Notes: generated by a model not told the origin, from the sequence alone. A stretch of 63,924 bases of DNA from Pararhodobacter sp. (GCA_020832545.1 JAFIEK010000022.1:1-63924); one strand, 5' to 3'. Shown: positions 8,139-17,668, counted from the stretch's first letter. Program-made: numbers and translations.

Positions 8139-8531
8139 CTAAGCGGCCGCGAAAACCTCGATTTCTACGAGCAGGTCTTTTCGTCCAAGTTCCATGATGC
8201 CCGCCAAAACACCCGGCGGGCTGACATCATGTTTCGCCAGTCGCTCCGACATGGGTTCGGCGGCATGCTCAAGAAACGCCTTCATGTCCGTGACATAGGT
8301 ATTCATCCGCACAATGTTGGTCAGCGAAAGACCCGCTTCGGCCAGAACCGTCTCGACGTTGTTGAGTGCCGCCTGAACTTGGCCGGCCATGTCGCCGGGG
8401 TGGAGTGAACTGCCATCAGCGCCGACCGCGCATTGACCGGATACGAAGACCAAACGATTGAAATCGGAGATCATGACGCCTTGATCCATGCCTTCGGGAT
8501 AGGTCCAGGGGTTGAGTTTGCAAATCTGCAT
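8139..8531 (-). CDS. RidA/YjgF-YER057c-UK114 family protein, probably SoxR-controlled
   Basis: A 130-residue Rid-family protein (VFVSGQCAV..HPGDMAGQVQAALNNVETVLAEAG..NIVRMNTYVTDM..PPGVLAGIMEL..VEIEVFAA). True RidA proteins deaminate enamine/imine intermediates using an Arg in the PPARS-type motif; here that stretch reads PPGVLAG and has no Arg. It therefore probably belongs to a Rid subgroup that lacks this activity, and its reaction is unknown. The gene is divergent from soxR and its promoter has the MerR-type long spacer overlapping a SoxR-box-like palindrome, so induction by redox-cycling agents or superoxide is inferred. Confidence 0.88.
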   Translation of the reverse strand: MQICKLNPWTYPEGMDQGVMISDFNRLVFVSGQCAVGADGSSLHPGDMAGQVQAALNNVETVLAEAGLSLTNIVRMNTYVTDMKAFLEHAAEPMSERLAKHDVSPPGVLAGIMELGRKDLLVEIEVFAAA

Positions 8532-8560
8532 TTTGCGCTTCCTCTTGTTAAAGAGTCGCT

Positions 8561-8591
8561 GTTATAAAAGTTAAAGTGAACTTGAGGTCAA
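8561..8591 (-). promoter_or_regulatory. SoxR-type promoter and operator for the RidA-like gene
   Basis: Read on the minus strand there is a -35 TTGACC (8586-8591), a 19-bp spacer and a -10 TATAAC (8561-8566). A 19-bp spacer is the hallmark of MerR/SoxR-activated promoters. Inside it lies CCTCAAGTTCACTTTAAC (8570-8587, minus strand), which matches the E. coli soxS SoxR box perfectly in its left half and partly in the right. soxR starts 26 bp away on the other strand. The motif and spacing are seen directly; activation by SoxR is inferred. Confidence 0.8.
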
Positions 8592-8616
8592 GCCCCACCG
8601 GAGATAGGGACTGGGC

Positions 8617-9081
8617 ATGGAAACGATACTGACCATGCAGCAGATGGTAAAACGCAGCGGCGTGGAGGCATCCGCCTTGCGCTACTATGAAAGCCTTGGT
8701 CTGATTACCGCTGAAAGAAGCACGGGCGGGCAGCGTCGCTTTCCACGCTCCATGCTGCGCCGCGTCGCCTTCATCGTTTTCGCTCAGCGGGTCGGCCTCA
8801 GCCTCGATGAGATTGGGCGAGAGCTTGCCAGATTGCCAACCGGGCGCGTGCCGAAAGGCGAGGACTGGTCCAGGCTTTCCGCAACCTGGGTAAGTCGGAT
8901 CGATGAGCGGATCTCCGAGCTTGAAAGACTGAAGGCCGGGCTCGACGACTGCATCAGTTGCGGCTGTCTTTCATTGGATCAATGCGCCCTGTCAAATCCG
9001 GATGACCGCGCGGGACGATTGGGGCCGGGGCCGAGATACTGGCTGAGAAACCGAACGATGAGCGGTTTGCGCAGCAAATGA
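8617..9081 (+). CDS. soxR: Redox-sensitive transcriptional activator SoxR
   Basis: A 154-residue MerR-family regulator. The N-terminal helix-turn-helix reads MVKRSGVEASALRYYESLGLI (split by the usual wing), followed by a dimerisation helix and the C-terminal [2Fe-2S] motif CISCGCLSLDQC, with all four cysteines in the C-x2-C-x-C-x5-C order of SoxR. SoxR senses superoxide or redox-active compounds by oxidation of this cluster. The divergent RidA-like gene, rather than soxS, is the apparent target, as is usual outside enterobacteria. It converges on pyrB. Confidence 0.94.
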   Translation: METILTMQQMVKRSGVEASALRYYESLGLITAERSTGGQRRFPRSMLRRVAFIVFAQRVGLSLDEIGRELARLPTGRVPKGEDWSRLSATWVSRIDERISELERLKAGLDDCISCGCLSLDQCALSNPDDRAGRLGPGPRYWLRNRTMSGLRSK

Positions 9082-9170
9082 CAAGACCTGATCACGCGCA
9101 AGCGGGTATGTTTGCTTTGTCCGCATCGCCCACATCAAACCACCGCACCTCAAAACCCGCAATCCGCCCG

Positions 9171-10130
9171 TCACCCCCCACCCAGCGCCTTCTTCAACCG
9201 GCTCTCCCGCAGGTTCCGGGCCAGCAGGTCCATCGCCGCCATGCGCACCGCGACCCCCATCTCAACCTGCTCCTGAATCACCGAGCGGTTGATGTCATCG
9301 GCGATGGTCCCGTCGATCTCGACACCCCGGTTCATCGGGCCGGGGTGCATGACGATGGCATCGTCCTTGGCATAGCCCAGTTTTTCGGCGTCCAGCCCGT
9401 AACGGTGGTAGTATTCGCGCTCAGAAGGGATGAAGCCGCCGTCCATCCGTTCTTTCTGCAAGCGTAGCATCATCACCACATCCGCACCCTCCAGCCCCGC
9501 GCGCATGTCATCAAACACCTCGCAGCCAAACTCGGCCACGCCTGCGGGCATCAGCGTCGGCGGGCCGATCAGGCGCACGCGGTTCTCCATCTTGCCCAGC
9601 AGCAAGAGGTTTGAGCGCGCCACCCGGCTGTGCGCGATGTCGCCGCAGATTGCCACTGTCAGCCGGTGCAGCCGCCCCTTGGCGCGGCGGATGGTCAGGG
9701 CATCCAGCAGCGCCTGTGTGGGGTGCTCGTGCCGCCCGTCGCCCGCGTTCAGCACCGCGCAATTCACCTTTTCCGCCAGCAGGTTCACCGCGCCCGAGGC
9801 CGGGTGCCGCACCACCAGCAAATCCGGGTGCATGGCGTTCAGGGTCAGCGCGGTGTCGATCAGCGTCTCACCCTTTTTCAGGCTGGAATGCGCCATGGCC
9901 ATGTTCATCACATCCGCGCCCAGCCGCTTGCCCGCCAGTTCGAATGACGCCTGGGTACGGGTGGAAGATTCGAAAAACATGTTAATCTGGGTAAGCCCCG
10001 CCAGCACATCGGAATGCTTCTGCGCCGAACGGTTAAGGTCAACATACCGGTCCGCCAGATCCAGCAGCGTGGTGATCTCGACCGGGTGGAGATGCTCGAT
10101 CCCCAGAAGGTGGCGGGCGGTGAAGGTCAT
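9171..10130 (-). CDS. pyrB: Aspartate carbamoyltransferase catalytic subunit
   Basis: A 319-residue enzyme that condenses carbamoyl phosphate and aspartate in de novo pyrimidine synthesis. Signature motifs are present: [19 protein letters not shown] (carbamoyl-phosphate site), [18 protein letters not shown], and [12 protein letters not shown] near the C-terminus. The reading frame stays open far upstream through the opposite-strand UDG gene, but the protein family starts at [14 protein letters not shown], giving the ATG at 10130. pyrC, often adjacent in this group, is not next to it here; the downstream neighbour is the convergent soxR. Other pyrimidine genes in the window are pyrF and pyrG. 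Confidence 0.95.
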   Translation of the reverse strand: MTFTARHLLGIEHLHPVEITTLLDLADRYVDLNRSAQKHSDVLAGLTQINMFFESSTRTQASFELAGKRLGADVMNMAMAHSSLKKGETLIDTALTLNAMHPDLLVVRHPASGAVNLLAEKVNCAVLNAGDGRHEHPTQALLDALTIRRAKGRLHRLTVAICGDIAHSRVARSNLLLLGKMENRVRLIGPPTLMPAGVAEFGCEVFDDMRAGLEGADVVMMLRLQKERMDGGFIPSEREYYHRYGLDAEKLGYAKDDAIVMHPGPMNRGVEIDGTIADDINRSVIQEQVEMGVAVRMAAMDLLARNLRESRLKKALGGG

Positions 10131-10283
10131 GGCCGGTCTCCTGCTGCGCTGGCCGGGGTATAGAAAGCGCGCGGCGATGGGGCAAGGGGCAAGCGGCCCC
10201 GCCCGCAACCGGAGGCGCACAAACCCGCGCGCTGCGGCATCGCGGCAGTTCCATCGCGCGCGGCAATCGGATAGCGTCACGCC

Positions 10284-11078
10284 ATGAACGCGGCACTGGA
10301 CTGGCACCTGGCAAAGGCCCTGCTGGAATGGCAGGTGGAACTTGGCGTGACCGAGGCGATTTCGGATGCGCCGATCGACCGGTTCGCAGAAACCGACGAG
10401 GTGCCGCTGCCCCTCGCCGCCGCGCGCCAACCTGCACCCGCCGCCGCTCCCGTTGTCACCGCTCCCGCAATTGATGCAAGCGCCGAGGCCGAGCGCCTTG
10501 CCGGTGCCGCCAGCGATCTGCCTGCGCTGGCCGAGGCGCTGGCAGCGTTCCCCCATTGCGATCTGCGCAAGGGTGCGCGCAGTTGCGTCTTTGCCGATGG
10601 CAACCCGGCAGCACGTGTGATGATCATCGGCGAGGGGCCGGGACGCGAGGAGGATCAGCGCGGCCTGCCCTTCGTCGGTCAGGCCGGGCGGCTGCTGGAC
10701 CAGATGTTCGCTGCCATCGGGCTCGCACGCAATGCGCCCAGCCCCGAAACCGCGCTCTACATCACCAATACCGTGCCCTGGCGCCCCCTCGGCAACCGAG
10801 AGCCCACGCCGGAAGAACTGGCCATGCTGCGCCCCTTTCTGATGCGCCATATCGAACTGGCGGACCCCGAACTGGTGGTACTGATGGGCAATGTCGCCTG
10901 CCACTCGGTGCTGGGTCAGCGTGGTATCCTCAAGCTGCGCGGCCAGTGGCAGACGGTTCTGGGCCGCCCCACCCTGCCCATGCTGCACCCGGCCTATCTG
11001 TTGCGCAACGCCGAGGCCAAGCGCGAGGCCTGGGCTGATCTGTTGTCCCTGCAAGCGCGCATGAGAGCCCTGCCATGA
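10284..11078 (+). CDS. Uracil-DNA glycosylase, family 4-like
   Basis: A 264-residue base-excision-repair enzyme that removes uracil from DNA. After a low-complexity Ala/Pro-rich N-terminal segment (about residues 45-75) the core begins: [16 protein letters not shown] with cysteines of the presumed [4Fe-4S] site, [30 protein letters not shown] (motif 1; GEGPG with acidic residues), [16 protein letters not shown] and [10 protein letters not shown] (motif with catalytic-site His). The KRRIH insertion of UdgX is absent, favouring family 4. Its stop overlaps the moaB start by 4 bp, so the two genes are co-transcribed. Confidence 0.9.
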   Translation: MNAALDWHLAKALLEWQVELGVTEAISDAPIDRFAETDEVPLPLAAARQPAPAAAPVVTAPAIDASAEAERLAGAASDLPALAEALAAFPHCDLRKGARSCVFADGNPAARVMIIGEGPGREEDQRGLPFVGQAGRLLDQMFAAIGLARNAPSPETALYITNTVPWRPLGNREPTPEELAMLRPFLMRHIELADPELVVLMGNVACHSVLGQRGILKLRGQWQTVLGRPTLPMLHPAYLLRNAEAKREAWADLLSLQARMRALP

Positions 11079-11626
11079 CCCTGCCCCGCCGTCTTGATGA
11101 AACCCGCGCCTTTCTGCCAGTGCGCTTTGGTGTGCTGACCGTATCTGATACGCGCAGCGCCAGCGATGACCGCTCGGGCGATACTCTGGTCGAGCGGATT
11201 GCAGGTGCCGGGCACGAACTGGCCGCGCGTGCGCTCTGCCGCGATGAGCGTAGCGAGATTGTCGCACAGTTGCGTATCTGGGTGGCCGATCCGCAAATTG
11301 ATGCGATCCTGAGCACTGGCGGCACCGGGTTGACCGGACGCGATGTCACGGTAGAGGCGCATCGCGATGTCTATGAGAAGGAAATCGAGGCCTTCGGCAC
11401 CCTTTTTACCTATATTTCCATCCAGAAGATCGGCACTTCGGCCATTCAGTCGCGCGCCTGTGCCGGGGTGGCAGGCGGGACTTATCTGTTCGCCCTGCCC
11501 GGCAGCCCCGGTGCCTGCCGCGATGCCTGGGATGATATTCTGGCGCCGCAATTCGATTATCGGCACCGGCCCTGCAACTTTGTCGAGATTATGCCGCGAC
11601 TTGACGAACATTTGCGACGGAAATAA
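11075..11626 (+). CDS. moaB: Molybdenum cofactor biosynthesis protein B
   Basis: A 183-residue MoaB/MogA-fold protein, involved in the adenylation or metal-insertion stage of molybdenum cofactor assembly. Visible motifs are [20 protein letters not shown] at the N-terminus, [15 protein letters not shown] (the molybdopterin-binding TGGTG) and [18 protein letters not shown]. The start ATG overlaps the UDG stop (ATGA). Together with moaD and moaE at the left end, the window carries three Moco genes in two places. A strong hairpin terminator follows. Confidence 0.94.
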   Translation: MTLPRRLDETRAFLPVRFGVLTVSDTRSASDDRSGDTLVERIAGAGHELAARALCRDERSEIVAQLRIWVADPQIDAILSTGGTGLTGRDVTVEAHRDVYEKEIEAFGTLFTYISIQKIGTSAIQSRACAGVAGGTYLFALPGSPGACRDAWDDILAPQFDYRHRPCNFVEIMPRLDEHLRRK

Positions 11627-11651
11627 CCGCCGCAGGCGTTAGATCAGGACA

Positions 11652-11676
11652 GGCCGGTTGAACCGGCCCAGGTTTT
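11652..11676 (+). terminator. Rho-independent terminator after moaB
   Basis: GGCCGG-TTGAA-CCGGCC forms a perfect 6-bp GC stem (11652-11668), followed by CAGGTTTT. It lies 26 bp after the moaB stop and before the RND adaptor gene. Confidence 0.65.
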
Positions 11677-11719
11677 CGTGCCCCGGTCTATCTATTCCGG
11701 TTTTCGTGAAAGAGCGACT

Positions 11720-13195
11720 ATGCGTTTTATGACCCGCAGCCTTGTGGCTGTTCTCCTTGCCGCGATGACGCTGGGGCTTCTGGGCCTCGCCGCAGGCACC
11801 ATTCGCACCACGCTCGAAGAACGCGCCGAGCGCAGCCAGATGCCGCGCACGGCGCGCGAGCGGGTGTTTGCCGCGCGCGTGGTGGCGATCGAAACCGGCG
11901 CACGGACCCCGGTTTTGTCGGCCTTTGGCGAAGTGCGCGCCCGGCGCACGCTGGAGTTGCGCGCCCCCGTCGCCGGGCGGGTGCTGGAGATCGCTCCGGG
12001 CGTCGAAGACGGGGCCGAGGTGCGCGCGGGGCAATGGCTGCTGCGCCTTGATCCGGTCGATGCAAGCGCCGCACGTGATCTGGCGCGCAACGATCTGGCC
12101 CGCGCCGAGGCGGAGCTGCGTGATGCCATCCGCGCGCTGGACCTTGCGCAGCAGGATCGCGCCGAGTCCGAGGCGCAGGCCGATCTGCGCCAGCGCGCGT
12201 TCGAGCGTCGCCGCACCCTGACCGAACGCGGTGTGGGCTCTGAGGCGGTGGTCGAGGAGGCCGAGCTGGCTTTCGCCGCCGCCCGCGCCGCCGTCATCGC
12301 CCGCCGTCAGGCCGAGGCCCAGGCCGAAGCCCGCACTGAAACCGCTGAAACCGCGCTGGAGCGTCAGCGCATCGCACTGGCCGAGGCCGAGCGGCGGTTG
12401 AATGATACCGAGCTTGTCGCCGCCTTCGACGGCATTCTGGCCGATTTCACCGTTCAGGCCGGGGGACTTGTGGGCACGAACGAGCGGCTTGGTCAGGTAG
12501 TCGACCCTGATGCGCTGGATGTCGCCTTCCGCCTGTCCACGGCGCAATATCTGCGCCTGCTTGATGACACCGGCGCGCTGATCCCGGTGCCGGGCGAAGT
12601 GGCGTTGGAGCTGGGCGGACTGGAGATTTCCTCGCCCGTCACGCTGTCGCGTGTCAGCCCTTCGGTGGGTGAAGGGCAGTCGGGGCGGCTGATCTTTGCC
12701 GATCTGGCCGCGCCGCGCGGCTTCCGGCCCGGCGATTTCGTCACCATCCGCATCACCGAGCCGCAACTGCCCGATGTCGCGCTAGTGCCGGCTGCGGCTG
12801 TCGATACCGAAGGTGGGGTGCTGGTGCTGGCCGCTGATGAGCGGCTTGAGGCGGGGCGTGTCGAGATTCTGCGCAGACAGGGCGATATGGTGCTGATCCG
12901 CGCCCCGCATCTGGAAGGGCGCGAGATCGTGGCGGCGCGCAATCCGCTTCTGGGCGAGGGCATCCGCATTCGTCCGCTGCGTGATGCCGCGCTTGAATCA
13001 GATGCCGCGCCTGAACCACAGGCCTCGGGCCTCGTCCCGCTGGACGCCGAGCGCCGCGCCGCGCTGATTGCCCGGGTCGAAGGCAATGCGCGCATGCCCG
13101 CGCCGGTGCGCAGCCGCATTCTGGCGCAGCTGCAGGATGATCAGGTCCCCGCCCTGCTGCTGGAGCGGCTGGAAAACGGCATGCAGGGGGGCTGA
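11720..13195 (+). CDS. RND efflux periplasmic adaptor subunit (membrane fusion protein, HlyD family)
   Basis: A roughly 491-residue periplasmic adaptor that links an RND pump to an outer-membrane channel. After an N-terminal membrane anchor (MTRSLVAVLLAAMTLGLLGL) come the lipoyl half (RRTLELRAPVAGRVLEIAPG), a long Ala/Glu/Arg-rich alpha-hairpin (about residues 115-225), the second lipoyl half (NDTELVAAFDGILAD) and a beta-barrel region (GRLIFADLAAPRGFRPGDFVTI). The C-terminal 50 residues are an extra helical tail. Start at MRFMTRS because earlier residues are not part of the signal anchor. The pump gene begins 3 bp after its stop. Confidence 0.92.
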   Translation: MRFMTRSLVAVLLAAMTLGLLGLAAGTIRTTLEERAERSQMPRTARERVFAARVVAIETGARTPVLSAFGEVRARRTLELRAPVAGRVLEIAPGVEDGAEVRAGQWLLRLDPVDASAARDLARNDLARAEAELRDAIRALDLAQQDRAESEAQADLRQRAFERRRTLTERGVGSEAVVEEAELAFAAARAAVIARRQAEAQAEARTETAETALERQRIALAEAERRLNDTELVAAFDGILADFTVQAGGLVGTNERLGQVVDPDALDVAFRLSTAQYLRLLDDTGALIPVPGEVALELGGLEISSPVTLSRVSPSVGEGQSGRLIFADLAAPRGFRPGDFVTIRITEPQLPDVALVPAAAVDTEGGVLVLAADERLEAGRVEILRRQGDMVLIRAPHLEGREIVAARNPLLGEGIRIRPLRDAALESDAAPEPQASGLVPLDAERRAALIARVEGNARMPAPVRSRILAQLQDDQVPALLLERLENGMQGG

Positions 13196-13198
13196 GCC

Positions 13199-16100
13199 AT
13201 GTCGCGCGCACGGTTTCTCAAGATCACGGCCCATGGGTTGTTTCGCTATTTCACCCGCCACCGCACCGCCGCGAACCTGCTGTTGGTGCTGATGCTGGCA
13301 GGTGGCCTCTTTGCCGCGCCGCGCATGCATGCGCAGTTCTTCCCTGATATCGTGGTTGATAATGTCTCGGTCGTCGTGGCCTGGCCAGGTGCCGGGGCCG
13401 AAGATGTGGACCGCGGGGTTCTGCAACTGCTGGAACCGGCAATGATGACGGTCGAGGGGGTGGCAGGCACTTCGGCCACAGCCTCGGACGGGCGCGCGCG
13501 GATCTCGCTGGAGTTTGAACCGGGCTGGGACATGGCGCGCGCGGCTGCGGATGTGCAGGAAGCGCTCGATCTGATTACCACCCTGCCCGAAGACGCCGAA
13601 GAGCCGCGCATCGCGCGCTCAAGCTGGGGCGACCGGGTGACCAATGTGGTGATCACCGGCCCGGTGGCTGTCGATCAACTGGCCCGCTTTGCCGACGAAT
13701 TCGCGGCCCGGCTCTATGACGCCGGGATCACACGCACCACCATTCAGGGCATCGCCAGCCCAGAAATCACGGTCGAGGTACCCTCGCTGCGACTGGTGCA
13801 ACATGACATCACCATGGCCCAGATCGCTCAGGCCATCGCCAGTGCCAGCGCGGTCGATCCGGCGGGGGAATTGTCTGGCGGGGCGTTCCGCGTGCGCACC
13901 GGCACCGAGCGACGCACCGCCGAGGAGATCGGCGCAGTGGTCCTGCGCACCCAGCCTGATGGCACCGCCCTCACGGTCGCAGATCTGGCCACCGTGCAGA
14001 CCGGCGCGATTGACCGCAACCGCGCCTACTGGATCGGCGACACACAGGCGATCACCCTACGGGTGGAGCGTTCACAGACCGGCGACGCCATTGCCATACA
14101 GAACGATGTCCAGCGCATTGCCGATGACATGGCGCTGACATTGCCCGAGGGCATGCGCATCGAACTGACCAGCGCGCGCGCCGACATGATCGCCGGGCGG
14201 CTGGCGCTACTGGTCACCAACGGGTTGATGGGGCTGGGGCTGGTGGTGCTGCTGTTGTTTCTGTTTCTCAACGCGCGCACGGCATTCTGGGTCGCGGCGG
14301 GCATACCGGTGGCGATGCTGGCGGCCATCGGCATGATGTATCTGGCGGGCATGAGCTTCAACATGATCTCGCTATTCGCGCTGATCATCACGCTGGGGAT
14401 TGTGGTAGATGATGCGATTGTGGTGGGCGAACACGCCGATTACCGCTTTCGTACGCTGGGCGAGGCCCCCGCCGAAGCCGCCGAGAACGCCGCAACCCGC
14501 ATGGCGCTGCCGGTTTTTGCTGCCTCCATCACCACGATCACCGCGTTTGCCGGGTTGATCGTGATCGGCGGGCGCTTTGGCTCGATGATCGCCGATATTC
14601 CCTGGACGGTGATTCTGGTGCTGATCGCCTCGCTGATCGAATGCTTCCTGATCCTGCCCAACCACATGCATCACGCGCTGGTGGGTGCGGCGAAGGAACA
14701 TTGGTATGACTGGCCCTCGCGGCAGGTCAATCGCGGCTTTGACTGGGTGCGCGAACGCGCGTTTCGTCCGGCGATGCGGGTGGTGCTGGCCGGGCGCTAT
14801 GTGGTGCTGGCGGGGCTGGTGCTGTTGTTGGCGGTGCAGGTGTCATCGATCCTGCGCGGCGATGTGCCGTGGCGCTTCTTTGTCCAGCCTGAACAGGGCA
14901 CTCTGTCAGGCAATTACCTGATGTCGGCGGACGCCACGCGCGCCGACAGTCTGGCGATGATGCGTGAGTTGCAGCGCGCCGCCGATGCGCTGGCCACCCG
15001 GCTGGAGGCAGAGCACGGCACCTGGCCGATTGTGAGCGCGGTGGCCGAGATCGGCGGCAATGCCGGGCGTGCGCTGGCAGGGGCCGGAACCCGCTCATCC
15101 GATCTGGCGGGGGCCATCACCATCGACCTGATCGATGCCGATTTCCGGCCCTATTCCTCGTTCGAATTCACCGCCATGCTGCAAGAAGAGGTCGGGCGCC
15201 CGGCCATGCTGGACGAGTTGAGCTTCCGCAGCTTCGGCATGGGTCCGGGGGGTGATTCGCTGTCGGTCGATATTTTTGGCGCCGATACCGAAACGCTGAA
15301 AGCCGCCGCCGAGGCGTTGAAAGCCCAACTGGCCGTATACCCGGATGTGACCGGGCTGGAAGACACGCTCGCCTATGACAAGGAAGAGCTGATCCTGACG
15401 CTGACGCCGCAGGGTCAGGCGCTGGGGTTTTCCACCGACACGCTGGGGCGTGAGCTGCGCCAGCGGCTGACCGGGATCGAGGCTGCGACCTTCCCTGAAG
15501 GTGTGCGCTCAGGCGCGATCCGGGTGGAACTGCCCGAGCATGAGCGCGTGGGCGATTTTCTGGAAAACACACTGCTGCGCTCGGCCTCGGGGCGGTATCT
15601 GCCGCTGGGCGACATTGTGCGGATCGAGGCGCGGCAGGGTTTTTCCACCATCCAGCGCGAGAACGGGGTGCGGCTGGTGACCGTGTCAGGATCGATCTCA
15701 GAGGATGACGCGCAGGCCGCCCGCGCCGTCAACGAGGCGCTTCAATTCTCGCTTCTGCCCCAGTTGCAGGAAGAATTCGGCGTCACTACCCGACTGTCAG
15801 GGCTGGCCCAGCAAGAGCAGGAGTTTCTGAGCGACGCGCTTCTGGGCCTGATCGCATGTCTGATGATCATCTATGCCACGCTGACATGGATCTTCTCCAG
15901 CTGGTTCCGGCCGCTGGTGGTGATGGCGGTCATTCCGTTCGGGCTGATCGGGGTGATCTACGGTCACGCAAGTTGGGGCATGGCGCTGTCGATGTTCTCG
16001 GTGGTGGGGATGCTGGGCATGGCGGGGATCATCATCAACGATTCCATCGTTCTGGTGACGACAGTCGATCAGTATGAGCGTGAGCGCGGACTGATTCCGT

Positions 16101-16621
16101 CAATCGTCGATGCGGCCGCCGACCGCCTTCGTCCGGTCATGCTGACCACGCTCACCACGGTTCTGGGGCTTGGGCCGCTGCTGTTTGAACGCTCCAGCGA
16201 TGCGCAGTTTCTCAAACCCACGGTGGTGACACTGGTTTATGGACTGGGCTTTGGCATGGTTCTGGTGCTGCTGATCGTGCCCGCGCTGCTGGCCGTAGGC
16301 CATGACATGAGCCGCATGACCCGCTCATTGCGCCGCGCGCTGCGGCTGCCCAAGGCGCAAGTGGGCGCGGCGGTGCGGGTGGTGCCGGGGCTGGCGGTGG
16401 CGCTGGTGCTGGCGATCTTCGCCGCCACGCTGGGCTGGACGGTGGCGACCGGCGCACAGGGGCCGCTGACCGCACTGATCTGGCCAGACGCCGGGGCGGC
16501 GCTTGTCCCGGCGCTGGGGGTGTTTGCGGGGCTGGCGGCGGGGGTGGTGCTGGTCATCTGGGCAATGGGCACTGCCACGATGGCGCTGTCGCCCGGCGGC
16601 AACGGCGCGCGCACGCGGTGA
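13199..16621 (+). CDS. RND efflux pump permease (AcrB/HAE1-like)
   Basis: A 1,140-residue inner-membrane proton-driven transporter. It has the RND plan: TM1 near residue 20, a large periplasmic loop, TM2-6 (GLGLVVLLLFLFLNARTAF, ALIITLGIVVDDAIVVGEHA), a second periplasmic loop, and TM8-12 (FSVVGMLGMAGIIINDSIVLV). The TM4 motif GIVVDDAIVVGE carries the paired Asp residues of the proton relay. A C-terminal extension adds two more hydrophobic segments (VVPGLAVALVLAIFAATLGW and a final one at 1,105-1,130), which is longer than standard. No outer-membrane factor gene is adjacent. The substrate is unknown. Confidence 0.93.
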   Translation: MSRARFLKITAHGLFRYFTRHRTAANLLLVLMLAGGLFAAPRMHAQFFPDIVVDNVSVVVAWPGAGAEDVDRGVLQLLEPAMMTVEGVAGTSATASDGRARISLEFEPGWDMARAAADVQEALDLITTLPEDAEEPRIARSSWGDRVTNVVITGPVAVDQLARFADEFAARLYDAGITRTTIQGIASPEITVEVPSLRLVQHDITMAQIAQAIASASAVDPAGELSGGAFRVRTGTERRTAEEIGAVVLRTQPDGTALTVADLATVQTGAIDRNRAYWIGDTQAITLRVERSQTGDAIAIQNDVQRIADDMALTLPEGMRIELTSARADMIAGRLALLVTNGLMGLGLVVLLLFLFLNARTAFWVAAGIPVAMLAAIGMMYLAGMSFNMISLFALIITLGIVVDDAIVVGEHADYRFRTLGEAPAEAAENAATRMALPVFAASITTITAFAGLIVIGGRFGSMIADIPWTVILVLIASLIECFLILPNHMHHALVGAAKEHWYDWPSRQVNRGFDWVRERAFRPAMRVVLAGRYVVLAGLVLLLAVQVSSILRGDVPWRFFVQPEQGTLSGNYLMSADATRADSLAMMRELQRAADALATRLEAEHGTWPIVSAVAEIGGNAGRALAGAGTRSSDLAGAITIDLIDADFRPYSSFEFTAMLQEEVGRPAMLDELSFRSFGMGPGGDSLSVDIFGADTETLKAAAEALKAQLAVYPDVTGLEDTLAYDKEELILTLTPQGQALGFSTDTLGRELRQRLTGIEAATFPEGVRSGAIRVELPEHERVGDFLENTLLRSASGRYLPLGDIVRIEARQGFSTIQRENGVRLVTVSGSISEDDAQAARAVNEALQFSLLPQLQEEFGVTTRLSGLAQQEQEFLSDALLGLIACLMIIYATLTWIFSSWFRPLVVMAVIPFGLIGVIYGHASWGMALSMFSVVGMLGMAGIIINDSIVLVTTVDQYERERGLIPSIVDAAADRLRPVMLTTLTTVLGLGPLLFERSSDAQFLKPTVVTLVYGLGFGMVLVLLIVPALLAVGHDMSRMTRSLRRALRLPKAQVGAAVRVVPGLAVALVLAIFAATLGWTVATGAQGPLTALIWPDAGAALVPALGVFAGLAAGVVLVIWAMGTATMALSPGGNGARTR

Positions 16622-16648
16622 CGGGCCCGCGTTTGGCGCGGCCCCGGC

Positions 16649-17503
16649 TTACCCGCCGGTGCAGCCCTGATGCACCACCATCCGGGTGTCGGTGAGAATG
16701 GTAAACGTCACTTCGCTGCGCTGAATGCTTACTGTGCCCTGCTGCGGCGCGCGCACCCGGGCACGGCCCACCAGTTCGCCGCCTTCGCGCCGGGTCTGGC
16801 TGTCAGACACCCAATACCCGGTACCCGGCAATTCCATCACCATATGCTCGCGCGCACCCAGTTGTGGCAGCGTGGCGCGCAAGGTCAGCTCTACCCCGCG
16901 CGCACCCGGCTCTACCCGGCAGATGGCCTGCGTCAGGCCCGCGCCCGCGCCGGGCTCGGCGCGTTGCGACAAGGCGGTGGCGATCAGCGGATCATGCGCG
17001 CCCGCATCGCGCAACGGCAGGCTGAGCGACAGATCGACCGGCACACAGGTATCGCGGCAGACCCCGATGGTGATCTGCGCGCTCAGCGCCATCGGGCGGC
17101 CACCCCGTGTTGGCGTAAATTCCAGCGGCAGGACCAGTTCACCGTCATAACCGATCGAGCGGAACCCGTTTTGATCGAACACAATGGGGCGCGGCCAATG
17201 CGTGGTAACCGAGGCCACATTCTGTGAGCCCGACCAGTCCAGCCGCGGGGCAATCCCGGCTTCGCCGGGAATGCGCCAATAGGTTTTCCAACCGTCAGCA
17301 AGTCGCAGATGCAGCGCCGCCATATGGGTGCCGTGCTCGGTGCGCCAGCCGGGCCGCAGCTCGGCCTGAACAAGCTGCGCGGGGTTGAGCGCCTGCGCCT
17401 GCACGGTCGCGGGGGCCGTGGCGAGGCTGACCGCAGGCAGCACAGCCAGACCAAGGGCCAAACCGCGCAGGGCCGCGAAAACGGAAGGAGGGGTGTGTTT
17501 CAT
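16649..17503 (-). CDS. Exported DsbD N-terminal (alpha)-domain protein
   Basis: A 284-residue protein with a signal peptide (LRGLALGLAVLPAVSLATA, cleavage probably near VQAQA). The body resembles the DsbD alpha domain: GTHMAALHLRLADGWKTYWRIPGEAG, LVLPLEFTP, and a cysteine pair in GVCRDTCVPVD. In full DsbD this domain passes electrons to periplasmic thiol partners, but here the membrane beta domain and thioredoxin gamma domain are absent and no ccdA-like gene is beside it. Role in periplasmic thiol or copper-related redox is inference. It converges on the RND pump gene (27-bp gap). Confidence 0.8.
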   Translation of the reverse strand: MKHTPPSVFAALRGLALGLAVLPAVSLATAPATVQAQALNPAQLVQAELRPGWRTEHGTHMAALHLRLADGWKTYWRIPGEAGIAPRLDWSGSQNVASVTTHWPRPIVFDQNGFRSIGYDGELVLPLEFTPTRGGRPMALSAQITIGVCRDTCVPVDLSLSLPLRDAGAHDPLIATALSQRAEPGAGAGLTQAICRVEPGARGVELTLRATLPQLGAREHMVMELPGTGYWVSDSQTRREGGELVGRARVRAPQQGTVSIQRSEVTFTILTDTRMVVHQGCTGG

Positions 17504-17668
17504 GCCCGAAGGGTTACTCAGCCCCCGGTCCAACCGGAAGTCACATTTCAGCGATACCGCCCCCTATCGCAACTCTGTGTCCTTTTCGCCCCGCCCTGCC
17601 TCTTGGATTCAGCCCTGCATCACGGCAAGATCATCACATCGCCCCATAGGTGGACATGAAAGGCGCTG

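Noticed and set aside
10131-11267. Upstream extension of the pyrB frame
   Set aside because: The extra ~378 residues are the antisense of the UDG and moaB genes; aspartate carbamoyltransferase homology begins at the ATG at 10130.
11639-12766. Open frame of 375 codons opposite the RND adaptor gene
   Set aside because: Antisense shadow of a strongly supported membrane-fusion protein; composition is Arg/Gly/Gln-rich without motifs.
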